Positions 37,515 to 45,998 of a stretch of DNA of 64,000 nucleotides are shown piece by piece (the first letter of the stretch is position 1; each line of letters begins with the position of its first letter). Location: the NCBI RefSeq assembly GCF_003086795.1, contig NZ_CP026003.1, positions 2,778,579-2,842,578 of the forward strand, written 5' to 3'. The stretch is from Stenotrophomonas sp. SAU14A_NAIMI4_5 (GTDB taxonomy: Bacteria > Pseudomonadota > Gammaproteobacteria > Xanthomonadales > Xanthomonadaceae). The position numbers were made by a program, and so were the translations under genes. The notes below the pieces were generated by a model that saw nothing but the letters and a program-made list of their open reading frames with translations, had not been told where the DNA came from and made no database searches.

Positions 37515-38402
37515 ATGCGTACCCTGCTCGCCTGTAGTGCCCTGTTGCTGCTGTTGCCGCTGTCGGTGCAGGCTGCCGACGCACCGAACTGCAAGTTCTC
37601 CGCCCCGCGTTCGCTGAAGCTGGACGCGGCCGATGCCAAGGCCGTGGTGTTCGAGGTCAACCAGCACGACCTGAAGGTGATCGCCAATGCCGGTGGCGGC
37701 CAGCTGGATGGCCGCGCCTGTGCCTCGGACAAGAGCTGGCTGGACCAGCTGGTGCTCGACCAGCGCCGCGAAGGTGACAAGCTGGTGGTCAGCCTGCGCC
37801 GCGACGGCCGCAGCGGCCTGAGCATGGGCAACAGCTATGCGTGGCTGGACATCCGCGGCAGCGTGCCGGACAACCTGCCGCTGCAGTTCCGCATCGGCTC
37901 CGGCGATGCCAGCATCGACAACGCGCAGTCGCTGAGCATGGACGTCGGCTCCGGTGATGGCATCGCCCGCGGCACCCGCGGCAGCGTGCACGCGGCGGTC
38001 GGCTCGGGTGACCTGGACATCGAGGGCGCCGCCTCGCTCAACCTGCTCTCGCTGGGCTCGGGCGACGTCAAGGCCCGCACCATCGGCGGCGACGCCGTGG
38101 TCGGCACCGTCGGTTCGGGCGACCTGAAGATCAGCGACGTGCGCGGCAACGCCCGCCTGGAGACGGTCGGCTCGGGCGACATCGGCTTCCGCCAGGTGAA
38201 GGGCAACGTCGAGATCGGCGTGGTCGGTTCCGGCGACGTGGACATCGACCAGACCGGTGGCAACGTGCATGTGCGCAGCCACGGCTCGGGGGACATCACC
38301 GTCAACGGCGCTGGCGGCAACCTGACCGTCGACCACAGCGGCAGCGGCGAGGTCCGCCACCGCGACATCGGCGGCAAGGTCACCCTGCCGCGCGGCAAGT
38401 AA
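37515..38402 (+). CDS. Exported DUF4097/putative auto-adhesin-like beta-repeat protein
   Basis: A 295-residue exported protein: signal peptide 1-20 (MRTLLACSALLLLLPLSVQA), then a beta-structure with nine repeats spaced about 17-20 residues carrying GSGD (IGSGDAS, VGSGDGI, VGSGDLD, LGSGDVK, VGSGDLK, VGSGDIG, VGSGDVD, HGSGDIT, SGSGEVR). This regular pattern suits a parallel beta-helix, as in DUF4097/DUF2807-type proteins that often accompany YtrA-type ABC modules and envelope-stress systems. It carries two cysteines after the signal (CKF and RACAS). Probably periplasmic or surface-exposed; function unknown. Confidence 0.85.
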   Translation: MRTLLACSALLLLLPLSVQAADAPNCKFSAPRSLKLDAADAKAVVFEVNQHDLKVIANAGGGQLDGRACASDKSWLDQLVLDQRREGDKLVVSLRRDGRSGLSMGNSYAWLDIRGSVPDNLPLQFRIGSGDASIDNAQSLSMDVGSGDGIARGTRGSVHAAVGSGDLDIEGAASLNLLSLGSGDVKARTIGGDAVVGTVGSGDLKISDVRGNARLETVGSGDIGFRQVKGNVEIGVVGSGDVDIDQTGGNVHVRSHGSGDITVNGAGGNLTVDHSGSGEVRHRDIGGKVTLPRGK

Positions 38403-38433
38403 GCCATCAATCCATTGCCTTGAGGGGAACGCC

Positions 38434-39072
38434 ATGAACCTGCTGCGCCTGATACCTGCCGTCCTGCTGTGCCTGCCGCTGATCGCCTGCGGCGGCACCT
38501 CGTCCTCCTCGTCGTCGTCTTCCGGCGCCGATGCCTCCGCCACCGACACCTCGCCGGGCAAGGCCGTTGCCGATGCCACCGGCGAGATCGGCAAGAGCGT
38601 CAAGGAAGCCACGGACAAGGCGCGCGAGGAGATCGCCAAGGGCAACATCAAGATTTCCTCCGACAAGCAGCCCCGCGCCGAGATCACCCCGGATGGCCGC
38701 TTCCTGATCGCCGGCAAGGAAGTAGAGACCACGCCGGCGCAGCGTCGCCAGCTGCTGGACTACCGCGGCCATATCGCCGGCATCGCCCAGGACGGCATGG
38801 AGATCGGCGTGGCCGGCGCCAAGCTCGGCGCCAACGCCGCCAGCGAAGCGATCAAGGGTGTTTTCAGTGGCGACACCGACGGCATTGAGAAGCGCATCAA
38901 TGCCGAGGCCGAGAAGCTCGAGGCCCAGGCCAAGCAGCTGTGCAACCGCCTGCCGGCGATGCTGGCCAGCCAGCAGGCGCTGGCCCGCGACCTGCCGGCG
39001 TTCCAGCCCTACGCGAGCATGGACCAGTCCGACATCGACGACTGCGACACCAACAAGGTCGTCAACCGCTGA
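38434..39072 (+). CDS. DUF2884 (YggN-like) lipoprotein
   Basis: A 212-residue lipoprotein: signal MNLLRLIPAVLLCLPLIACGG with lipobox LIAC, a Ser-rich linker (about 22-35), a charged helical segment (GKSVKEATDKAREEIAKGN), then the DUF2884-like core ITPDGRFLIAGKEVETTPAQRRQLLDYRG and C-terminal Cys pair (KQLCNRL, DDCDTNK). It follows the beta-repeat gene by 31 bases on the same strand and is likely co-transcribed with it. The E. coli relative YggN is of unknown function. Confidence 0.82.
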   Translation: MNLLRLIPAVLLCLPLIACGGTSSSSSSSSGADASATDTSPGKAVADATGEIGKSVKEATDKAREEIAKGNIKISSDKQPRAEITPDGRFLIAGKEVETTPAQRRQLLDYRGHIAGIAQDGMEIGVAGAKLGANAASEAIKGVFSGDTDGIEKRINAEAEKLEAQAKQLCNRLPAMLASQQALARDLPAFQPYASMDQSDIDDCDTNKVVNR

Positions 39073-39178
39073 GCCTGTGACATTTCGCCGCACCCGGCCG
39101 GCAACCTGACCCGTTGCCGGCCGCGCCGGGGCGCCCGGGCTTACAATGGCCGCCCCCGATGCACCCGATTGAACCGCC

Positions 39179-39604
39179 ATGAAGAAGCTGTTGCTGCTGC
39201 TGGTCGCCCTGCTCTGCCTGGGCCTGGCCGGCTGCGACCAGGACTACCGCAACCACCGCGCCGAGCGCGGCAAGCCCAAGATCTCCGTCAGCGAAAGCAT
39301 GGTGACCGTGCGTCGCCAGCCGGCGCCGAACATCATCATCCTGCCCGACGGCACGATGAAGGTCGACGAGATCCAGATCCCGCTCAACGATGGCCAGCGG
39401 CAGATGCTGCAGACCATGTTCGGCAAGCTGCAGGTGCTGCGCCAGAACACGCTGGTGGCCGCCCCGGCCGACCCCAACATGCAGCCGGTGAAGATCCAGC
39501 CGCCGGAAGGCATGGAGGTGATTCCGCCGGACCTGGTGCAGACCATTCCGGAGTTCAAGGACTACACCGAGACCTTCGGCAACATCGTCGCCGACCGTCG
39601 CTGA
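39179..39604 (+). CDS. Small lipoprotein related to the preceding DUF2884 protein
   Basis: A 141-residue lipoprotein: signal MKKLLLLLVALLCLGLAGC with lipobox LAGC. Its central segment IIILPDGTMKVDEIQIPLNDGQRQMLQTMFG matches in layout the ITPDGRFLIAGKEVETTPAQRRQLLDYRG segment of the preceding lipoprotein, so it may be a shortened, diverged duplicate. It starts 106 bases after the previous stop and is last in the unit, followed by a strong shared terminator. Function unknown. Confidence 0.75.
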   Translation: MKKLLLLLVALLCLGLAGCDQDYRNHRAERGKPKISVSESMVTVRRQPAPNIIILPDGTMKVDEIQIPLNDGQRQMLQTMFGKLQVLRQNTLVAAPADPNMQPVKIQPPEGMEVIPPDLVQTIPEFKDYTETFGNIVADRR

Positions 39605-39605
39605 C

Positions 39606-39640
39606 ACGAAAAACGCCGCCCCGAAGGGCGGCGTTTTCGT
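39606..39640. terminator. Bidirectional terminator between convergent lipoprotein and fumC genes
   Basis: Stem ACGAAAA..CGCCGCCC / GGGCGGCGTTTTCGT with a CGAA loop. Both ends carry A/T runs, so it can terminate the YtrA operon on the plus strand and fumC on the minus strand. Confidence 0.88.
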
Positions 39641-39662
39641 TTGATGCGTGGATGCCGGCCGA

Positions 39663-41102
39663 TCAGCCGCCGGCGCCACCGCCACCGGCCTGGATGCCAC
39701 CGGCGGTCAGCGCGGCCGGATCCAGCAGGCGCCGCAGCTCGGCCTCGTCCAGGCCGCTGTCCTCCAGCGCCACATCCAGCACCGGCCGCTGTTCCTTGTA
39801 GGCACGTTTGGCAATCGCCGCGGCCTTCTCATAGCCGATGATCGGGTTCAGCGCGGTCACCAGGATCGGGTTGCGGGCCAGGGCTTCGGCCACGCGGTCC
39901 TCGCGCACCTTCAGCCCGGCAATGGCGCTGTCGGCCAGCAGGGTGGACACGTTGGCCAGCAGGCCGATGCCATCGAGCAGGTTCACCGCGATCAGCGGCA
40001 GCGTCACGTTGAGCTGGAAATTGCCGGTCTGGCCGGCCACGGTGATCGCGGTGTGGTGGCCGATCACCTGCGCGCAGGCCATCACGGTCGCCTCGGGAAT
40101 GACCGGGTTGACCTTGCCCGGCATGATCGAGCTGCCCGGCTGCAGGGCCGGCAGTTCGATCTCGCCCAGCCCGGCCAGCGGACCGGCATTCATCCAGCGC
40201 AGGTCATTGGCGATCTTGATCAGGGCCACCGCCAGCGCATTGAGCTGGCCGGACAGTTCCACGGCATCATCCTGCGATGCCAGGCCTTCGAACTTGTTGT
40301 CGGCGCTGTCGAACTTGAACCCGGTCTGCTGCTTGAGGGCCTTGGCCACCTGGGCGCCGAAGCGCGGGTCGGCATTGATGCCGGTGCCGATGGCGGTGCC
40401 ACCCAGCGGCAGGCGACGCACGCGCTTGAGGCTGTCCTCGATGCGCTCCTGCGCCGAAGCCAGCTGCGCCGACCACGCACCGAACTCCTGCTCGAAGGTC
40501 AGCGGCATCGCATCCATCAGGTGGGTGCGACCGGTCTTGACCACCTTGCGCAGGCTGCGGCCCTTCTTGTCCAGGGTTTTGCGCAGGTGCACCAGCGCCG
40601 GCAGCAGCTGCTCGTGCACGGCCAGCACGGCCGACACGCGCAGCGCGGTCGGGATCACGTCATTGGAGCTCTGGCCCTGGTTGACGTGGTCGTTGGGATG
40701 CACCGCGGTCTTGCCCGCCTTGCCGGCACGGTTGGCCAGGGTGGCAATGACCTCGTTGGCGTTCATGTTCGACGAGGTGCCCGAGCCGGTCTGGTAGACG
40801 TCGATCGGGAAATGCGCGTCCCAGTCACCGGCCGACACTTCGGCGGCGGCCACCTGGATGGCCTTGGCGACGACCTTGGGCAGGTGGCCCAGCTCGGCGT
40901 TGACGCCGGCGGCGGCACCCTTCACCAGGCCCAGGGCACGGATGAACCCGCGCGGCATGCGCTGGCCCGAGACCGGGAAATTCTGCACGGCACGCTGGGT
41001 CTGCGCGCCCCACAGGGCGTCGGCAGGTACCTGCAGCTCACCCATGCTGTCGTGTTCGATCCGGAACGTCGCGGTTCCACCCTTGTTTGCAGCTTTGCTC
41101 AT
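39663..41102 (-). CDS. fumC: Fumarate hydratase, class II
   Basis: Interconverts fumarate and malate; iron-independent class II enzyme of the fumarase/aspartase superfamily. The 479-residue length is slightly longer than E. coli FumC because of a Gly-rich C-terminus (GGIQAGGGGAGG). Key segments are IEHDSMGELQVPADALWGAQTQRA, TGSGTSSNMNANEV, GQSSNDVIPTALR and the signature GSSIMPGKVNP with its mobile loop. It is divergent from purB, another member of the same fold, with 283 bases between. Oxygen-stable, so suits aerobic growth. Confidence 0.95.
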   Translation of the reverse strand: MSKAANKGGTATFRIEHDSMGELQVPADALWGAQTQRAVQNFPVSGQRMPRGFIRALGLVKGAAAGVNAELGHLPKVVAKAIQVAAAEVSAGDWDAHFPIDVYQTGSGTSSNMNANEVIATLANRAGKAGKTAVHPNDHVNQGQSSNDVIPTALRVSAVLAVHEQLLPALVHLRKTLDKKGRSLRKVVKTGRTHLMDAMPLTFEQEFGAWSAQLASAQERIEDSLKRVRRLPLGGTAIGTGINADPRFGAQVAKALKQQTGFKFDSADNKFEGLASQDDAVELSGQLNALAVALIKIANDLRWMNAGPLAGLGEIELPALQPGSSIMPGKVNPVIPEATVMACAQVIGHHTAITVAGQTGNFQLNVTLPLIAVNLLDGIGLLANVSTLLADSAIAGLKVREDRVAEALARNPILVTALNPIIGYEKAAAIAKRAYKEQRPVLDVALEDSGLDEAELRRLLDPAALTAGGIQAGGGGAGG

Positions 41103-41235
41103 TGCATCGACTCCGCACTACTTCTGTTGGGGAAAGGGAAGCGGCGGCTGGCAGCGGGTCGCTTCCCGGGGCTGGCGGCTGTGCCAACGATACTCCCTTG
41201 TCCGCAGCAGGGGACAACGCCAATGGACCACTTCG

Positions 41236-41303
41236 TCCGATCGGTCGCACCGTCCGATGGGTCGCACCGTCCGATGGGTCGCACCGTCCGATCGGTAGCG
41301 CCG
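41236..41303. repeat. 17-bp tandem repeat, 4 copies
   Basis: Four head-to-tail copies of a 17-base unit with consensus TCCGATSGGTCGCACCG; units 2 and 3 are identical, and unit 4 is altered at its end (TAGCGCCG), running into a SMAG palindrome. It occupies the fumC-purB divergent region, about 80 bases before the purB ATG. Confidence 0.9.
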
Positions 41304-41317
41304 GGCCATGCCCGGCG
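41295..41317. repeat. SMAG palindrome (GTAGCGCCGGGC type)
   Basis: Single unit in GTAG-first orientation, sharing its first bases with the last unit of the 17-bp tandem array. It sits 69 bases before the purB start and would be inside the purB leader or promoter. Confidence 0.87.
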
Positions 41318-41349
41318 AGCGCGAAGCGCGGCAGCCCGCAGCGTCGTAG

Positions 41350-42753
<1,404 letters not shown>

Positions 42754-42861
42754 GGGGTTTTCCTTGCGGCGGCGGCCGCGGCGCTGCCTGCGGCAGGCTT
42801 TACTGCCAGGGCAACGGCAACGGCAACGTCAAAAGCGGCTCTGGGTTATGCCGTGCTGGGC

Positions 42862-42959
42862 GGGGCGGGTTGGGTTCGCGGGACACGCCGTGAACCCATC
42901 CCTGGGGGCTCGTAGGCGCCATCCATGGCGCCTGCGGTCCCGCGAACCCAACCCGCCCC
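42862..42959. repeat. Long inverted repeat 1 (22-bp arms, nested SMAG-like core)
   Basis: Perfect 22-base arms (42862-42883 and 42938-42959, beginning GGGGCGGGTTGGGTTCGCGG) flank 54 bases whose centre is the SMAG-like unit GTAGGCGCCATCCATGGCGC (42912-42935). It is followed by CCCCTGACAGTTTCC (42961-42975), which recurs inverted beside the second element. Confidence 0.85.
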
Positions 42960-42988
42960 ACCCCTGACAGTTTCCCGGTGACGGATGA

Positions 42989-43012
42989 GTAGATCCACGC
43001 CATGCGTGGATG
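42989..43012. repeat. SMAG palindrome (GTAGATCCACGC type)
   Basis: GTAGATCCACGC-CAT-GCGTGGATG, a single unit in GTAG-first orientation; the same subtype as 21132-21156 on the other strand. Confidence 0.85.
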
Positions 43013-43033
43013 ACGTTGTCGGGACGGAATTTG

Positions 43034-43070
43034 AAAGAGGGACGCGGCTTCGCCGCGTCCCTCTTTTTTT
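43034..43070 (+). terminator. Strong Rho-independent terminator, 280 bases after purB
   Basis: Perfect 12-base stem GAGGGACGCGGC / GCCGCGTCCCTC with a three-base loop, preceded by AAA and followed by seven Ts (43064-43070). It could end a long purB 3' UTR or an unannotated small RNA. Confidence 0.85.
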
Positions 43071-43081
43071 GGGGCGCTGTT

Positions 43082-43105
43082 GTAGAGCCGAGCCCACGCT
43101 CGGCT
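43082..43105. repeat. SMAG palindrome (GTAGAGCCGAGC type)
   Basis: GTAGAGCCGAGCCCACGCTC..., a single unit in GTAG-first orientation, 12 bases after the orphan terminator. Confidence 0.85.
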
Positions 43106-43208
43106 GCCTTTCTCGGGGACAACGGCACGAGCAAGCGCAGCGCGCGACCCGCGTTGCTTTTGCTTTTCTTCTTCCATTCCGTGGCGGGCCGCGCAGGAAA
43201 CTGTCAGG

Positions 43209-43312
43209 GGCCGGGCGGGTGGGCTGCGCGGGGGCGTGAGCCGCATGGATGCGGCGACCGAGCTTACATGGACGTACTTGCAGCGTCCCCCGCGCAGCCC
43301 ACCCGCCCGGCC
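43209..43312. repeat. Long inverted repeat 2 (26-bp arms, nested hairpin)
   Basis: Perfect 26-base arms (43209-43234 and 43287-43312, beginning GGCCGGGCGGGTGGGCTGCG) flank 52 bases containing the small hairpin CCGCAT-GG-ATGCGG. It is preceded by GGAAACTGTCAGGGG (43196-43210), the reverse complement of the 15-mer that follows repeat 1. The arms resemble those of repeat 1 (GGGCGGGT-GGG-CGCGGG pattern). Confidence 0.85.
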
Positions 43313-43496
43313 AAGCCCATGAAGCTGGTCGACTAACAGTCGACCCCACCAAAACACCGCCACGAGGGGCTCCGCCGTTGGCCGGATCCCCCGCGACAAT
43401 CCCGCGCACGTGCGCAATGCCCGCGAACGGCGGACAATGGAGATCTCAGGCGGCCCGCCACGCCGCCCCTCCCGCTTTCCGCTGCAAGGAATCCCC

Positions 43497-44906
43497 ATGG
43501 CCGCCCGCAAGTCCACCGCCCCCCTCATCGAAGTCACCGCCCGCCCCGGCAAGCCGCTGGGCATGGCCCCGGCCACCTTCCTGCGCGACTTCTGGCAGAA
43601 GCGCCCGCTGCTGATCCGCAACGCCTTCCCCGATTTCCAGACCCCGGTGCAGCCGGAAGACCTGGCCGGGCTGGCCTGCGAGGAAGGCGTGCTCGCGCGC
43701 CTGATCCAGCACGACAAGGCCCAGGACGGCTGGCGCGTGCGCAGCGGCCCGTTCCAGGAAGACGTGTTCCCCGCCCTGCCCGACCACGACTGGACCCTGC
43801 TGGTGCAGGACGTCGACAAGTGGGACCCGGACGTGCGCGCGCTGATCGAATACTTCAACTTCCTGCCGCGCTGGCGCATGGATGACGTGATGATCAGCTT
43901 CGCCGCCACCGGTGGCTCGGTCGGCGCCCATGTCGACCAGTACGACGTGTTCCTGCTGCAGGCCCACGGCCACCGCCGCTGGCAGATCGACGCCAGCGAA
44001 TCGATCAAGGGCAAGCGCCCGCCGCTGGGCTTCCGCCCGGACGTGGAACTGAAGCTGCTGCAGGTGTTCAAGCCCACCCACGACTGGGTGCTGGCGCCGG
44101 GCGACATGCTGTACCTGCCGCCGAACGTGCCGCACCACGGCGTGGCCGAGGATCCCTGCCTGACCTTCTCCTTCGGCATGCGCGCGCCGGCCTCGGCCGA
44201 GCTGATCAGCGACTACCTGGACACCCTCATCGCCGATGCCGATGAGAACATCCGCTACCAGGACCCCGACCTGAAGGTGCCGGCCGACCCGAACGAAATC
44301 GACACGGTGGCGATGGCGCGGGTGATCACCGCGCTCAACGCCATCCGCATGAACGACCCGGACAAGCTGGGTGACTGGTTCGGCCGCTTCATCACCACCT
44401 ACCGCGCGGCGGGCGAAGTGATCGCCCACCAGGCCGCCCCGGCCCCGGAGGAAGTGGTCCAGGCCCTGGCCTCGGGCCTGCTGCTGCAGCGCCACCCGTG
44501 GGCGCGCCTGGCCTGGCGCCGGGCCAAGCGTGGCGCCAGCCTGTATGTCAGCGGCCAGGATTTCGCCCTGCCGGTGAAGGACGCGCAGCGCCTGGCCGGT
44601 GCCGAGCAGCTCGACGCGGCGGCCTACCGTGGCCTGTCCGACAAGGGCCGCGCGGTGCTGCAGCAGCTGCTGGTCGGCGGCGTGTTCCAGCTGATCGACC
44701 CGAACGAGGTGTTTGAGGACGAGGACGAAGGCGAGGACGCCGCGGTGCTGGGCGAAGTGGTCGAAGGCCACGACCAGGTGGCCGAGCTCGACGACGAAGT
44801 GGTCTCCGACGACGTGCACACCGTGACCGTCCACGACGACGGCATCGAGGTCATCGTCAACTTCGAAGACCACGACGAAGACGACAGCGACGCCGGTCGC
44901 GCCTGA
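43497..44906 (+). CDS. Ribosomal protein arginine hydroxylase (RoxA/YcfD-type) with acidic tail
   Basis: Cupin (JmjC-like) 2-oxoglutarate/iron oxygenase; E. coli YcfD (RoxA) hydroxylates an arginine of ribosomal protein L16. The 469-residue protein has the iron ligands His145-x-Asp147 (GAHVDQYDVFLLQ) and His213 (NVPHHGVAE), and a tyrosine/arginine-rich HGHRRWQID. It is ~95 residues longer than E. coli YcfD; the extra sequence is an acidic tail (residues ~405-469) such as EDEDEGEDAAVLGEVV and NFEDHDEDDSD. ATG 43497 follows a GCAAGGAA ribosome binding site; the frame open from 43410 has no homology. The GNAT gene starts 3 bases after its stop. Confidence 0.9.
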   Translation: MAARKSTAPLIEVTARPGKPLGMAPATFLRDFWQKRPLLIRNAFPDFQTPVQPEDLAGLACEEGVLARLIQHDKAQDGWRVRSGPFQEDVFPALPDHDWTLLVQDVDKWDPDVRALIEYFNFLPRWRMDDVMISFAATGGSVGAHVDQYDVFLLQAHGHRRWQIDASESIKGKRPPLGFRPDVELKLLQVFKPTHDWVLAPGDMLYLPPNVPHHGVAEDPCLTFSFGMRAPASAELISDYLDTLIADADENIRYQDPDLKVPADPNEIDTVAMARVITALNAIRMNDPDKLGDWFGRFITTYRAAGEVIAHQAAPAPEEVVQALASGLLLQRHPWARLAWRRAKRGASLYVSGQDFALPVKDAQRLAGAEQLDAAAYRGLSDKGRAVLQQLLVGGVFQLIDPNEVFEDEDEGEDAAVLGEVVEGHDQVAELDDEVVSDDVHTVTVHDDGIEVIVNFEDHDEDDSDAGRA

Positions 44907-44909
44907 GCC

Positions 44910-45812
44910 ATGGCCACGATCCGGGTCCAGCAGGTCAGCCACGCCGACGCCCACGTCGCCATCCACGACGTGCGGCAGCGGGTGTTCGTGCAGGAACAGG
45001 GCATCGCCGCCGAACTGGAGCGTGATGCGCTGGACCCGGTCTGTGCCCACGTGCTGGCCCTGGACGCCGACGGCCAGCCCGTCGGCACCGGCCGCCTGGC
45101 CCCCGATGGCCGCATCGGCCGCATGGCGGTGCTGGCCAGCCTGCGCAACCAGGGCGTCGGCGAGGCCCTGCTGGAGGCGCTGGTGCAGGCCGGTCGCCAG
45201 CTCGGCCTAGCCGAGGTGCACCTGCACGCGCAGCTGCCGGCGCGTGATTTCTACGCCCGCCAGGGCTTCCTGCCCGAAGGCGAGGTGTTCGAGGAGGCCG
45301 GCATCGGCCACCAGCAGATGCGCCGCCGGCTGGGCGTGGCCAGCGCCATCGACAGCCGCGCCGAGGCGGTGGCCATCACCACGGCCATCATCCACCGCGC
45401 CCGTCGCCAGCTGTGGCTGCACAGCCGCCAGCTCGACCCCGGCCTGCTGGATGCGCCGCCGGTGCAGGCGGCCCTGCGCCGCTTCGTGACCGCCCGCCAC
45501 GACAAGCAGCTGCGGGTGATCGTGCACGATGCGGCCGCAATTGCGGCTGCCGGCGCACCGCTGCTGGCCCTGGCCCAGCGCCTGCCCAGCGTGATCCAGT
45601 TCCGCGAGGTCAGCGATCCGATCGACCGTGCGCTGGCCTCGGCCTGTCTGGTCAATGACGCGGGCGACTTCTACTTTCGTCTTATCGGCCATCGCCTGGA
45701 CGGCGAAGCCGGGATCTCGCTGCCGGCACGTTCGCAGCCGTTCGAGCAGCAATTGCAGCGTGTCTGGGACCGTTCGCGCGATTGCAGCGAACTGCGCGCG
45801 CTCGGCATCTGA
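44910..45812 (+). CDS. GNAT N-acetyltransferase with C-terminal PLD-like/DUF7931-type domain
   Basis: A 300-residue fusion. Residues 1-~140 form an acetyltransferase of the ElaA type (VRQRVFVQEQGIAAELERD, and the acetyl-CoA loop RMAVLASLRNQGVGEALLEALVQAGRQLG). Residues ~150-300 form a second domain (ITTAIIHRARRQLWLHSRQLDP, RHDKQLRVIVHDAAA, DFYFRLIGHRLDGEA) resembling a non-catalytic phospholipase-D-like or DUF7931 fold. It starts 3 bases after the hydroxylase, so the two are translationally coupled. Substrate unknown; coupling to the L16 hydroxylase suggests a protein substrate. Confidence 0.85.
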   Translation: MATIRVQQVSHADAHVAIHDVRQRVFVQEQGIAAELERDALDPVCAHVLALDADGQPVGTGRLAPDGRIGRMAVLASLRNQGVGEALLEALVQAGRQLGLAEVHLHAQLPARDFYARQGFLPEGEVFEEAGIGHQQMRRRLGVASAIDSRAEAVAITTAIIHRARRQLWLHSRQLDPGLLDAPPVQAALRRFVTARHDKQLRVIVHDAAAIAAAGAPLLALAQRLPSVIQFREVSDPIDRALASACLVNDAGDFYFRLIGHRLDGEAGISLPARSQPFEQQLQRVWDRSRDCSELRALGI

Positions 45813-45820
45813 GCGCGCTG

Positions 45821-45842
45821 TCCCGGACAAACCTGTCTGGGA
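45821..45842. other. Dyad TCCCGGACA-N4-TGTCTGGGA upstream of sucA
   Basis: A 9-base inverted repeat with one mismatch, starting eight bases after the GNAT stop. It has no T-tract for a plus-strand terminator. It may be a terminator-like hairpin or an operator for the suc operon, whose promoter is within the next 150 bases. Confidence 0.45.
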
Positions 45843-45913
45843 GCGACACCGGGGGACGCGCAATGCCGCTGGCGGTGCCCCTTCGTGTCCGGATGGGGGT
45901 ACAATTTGGCCGT

Positions 45914-45940
45914 TTGAACGCGCCCGTGCAGGGCTATTCA
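45914..45940 (+). promoter_or_regulatory. Candidate sucA promoter
   Basis: TTGAAC (45914-45919) and TATTCA (45935-45940) are 15 bases apart, with a second -10-like TACAAT at 45900-45905. The first candidate is within 60 bases of the sucA GTG and lies in the most AT-rich part of the gap. Spacing is short, so confidence is low. Confidence 0.35.
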
Positions 45941-45998
45941 TTTTCCTGCAGGGTCCTTCTGAAGCCATACCCCACAAAGCGAATCAGCACCCTCCATC

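Larger units (their letters stand above)
42754..43496. other. 743-base non-coding region rich in hairpins and repeats
   Basis: No reading frame here has coding character. From left to right it holds a small hairpin GCCTG-CGG-CAGGC (about 42788-42800), three GGCAAC repeats (about 42819-42836), a ~98-base long hairpin (42862-42959), a SMAG unit (42989-43012), an orphan strong terminator (43034-43070), another SMAG unit (43082-43105), a second ~104-base long hairpin (43209-43312) and a dyad GGTCGACT-AAC-AGTCGACC (43327-43345). The region between 43345 and 43496 has no feature I can name apart from the ribosome binding region of the next gene. Confidence 0.7.

Noticed and set aside
36462..38732. 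A 756-codon minus-strand frame opposite the ABC permease and beta-repeat genes
   Set aside because: No recognised domain, His/Gln/Arg-rich, and both plus-strand genes are well supported.
42862..43312. CRISPR array
   Set aside because: Repeats are inverted, not direct, only two copies, and no cas genes are nearby.
42764..43410. Short open frames in the hairpin-rich intergenic region
   Set aside because: They are Arg/Pro-rich, lack ribosome binding sites and run through inverted repeats, so I do not regard them as genes.
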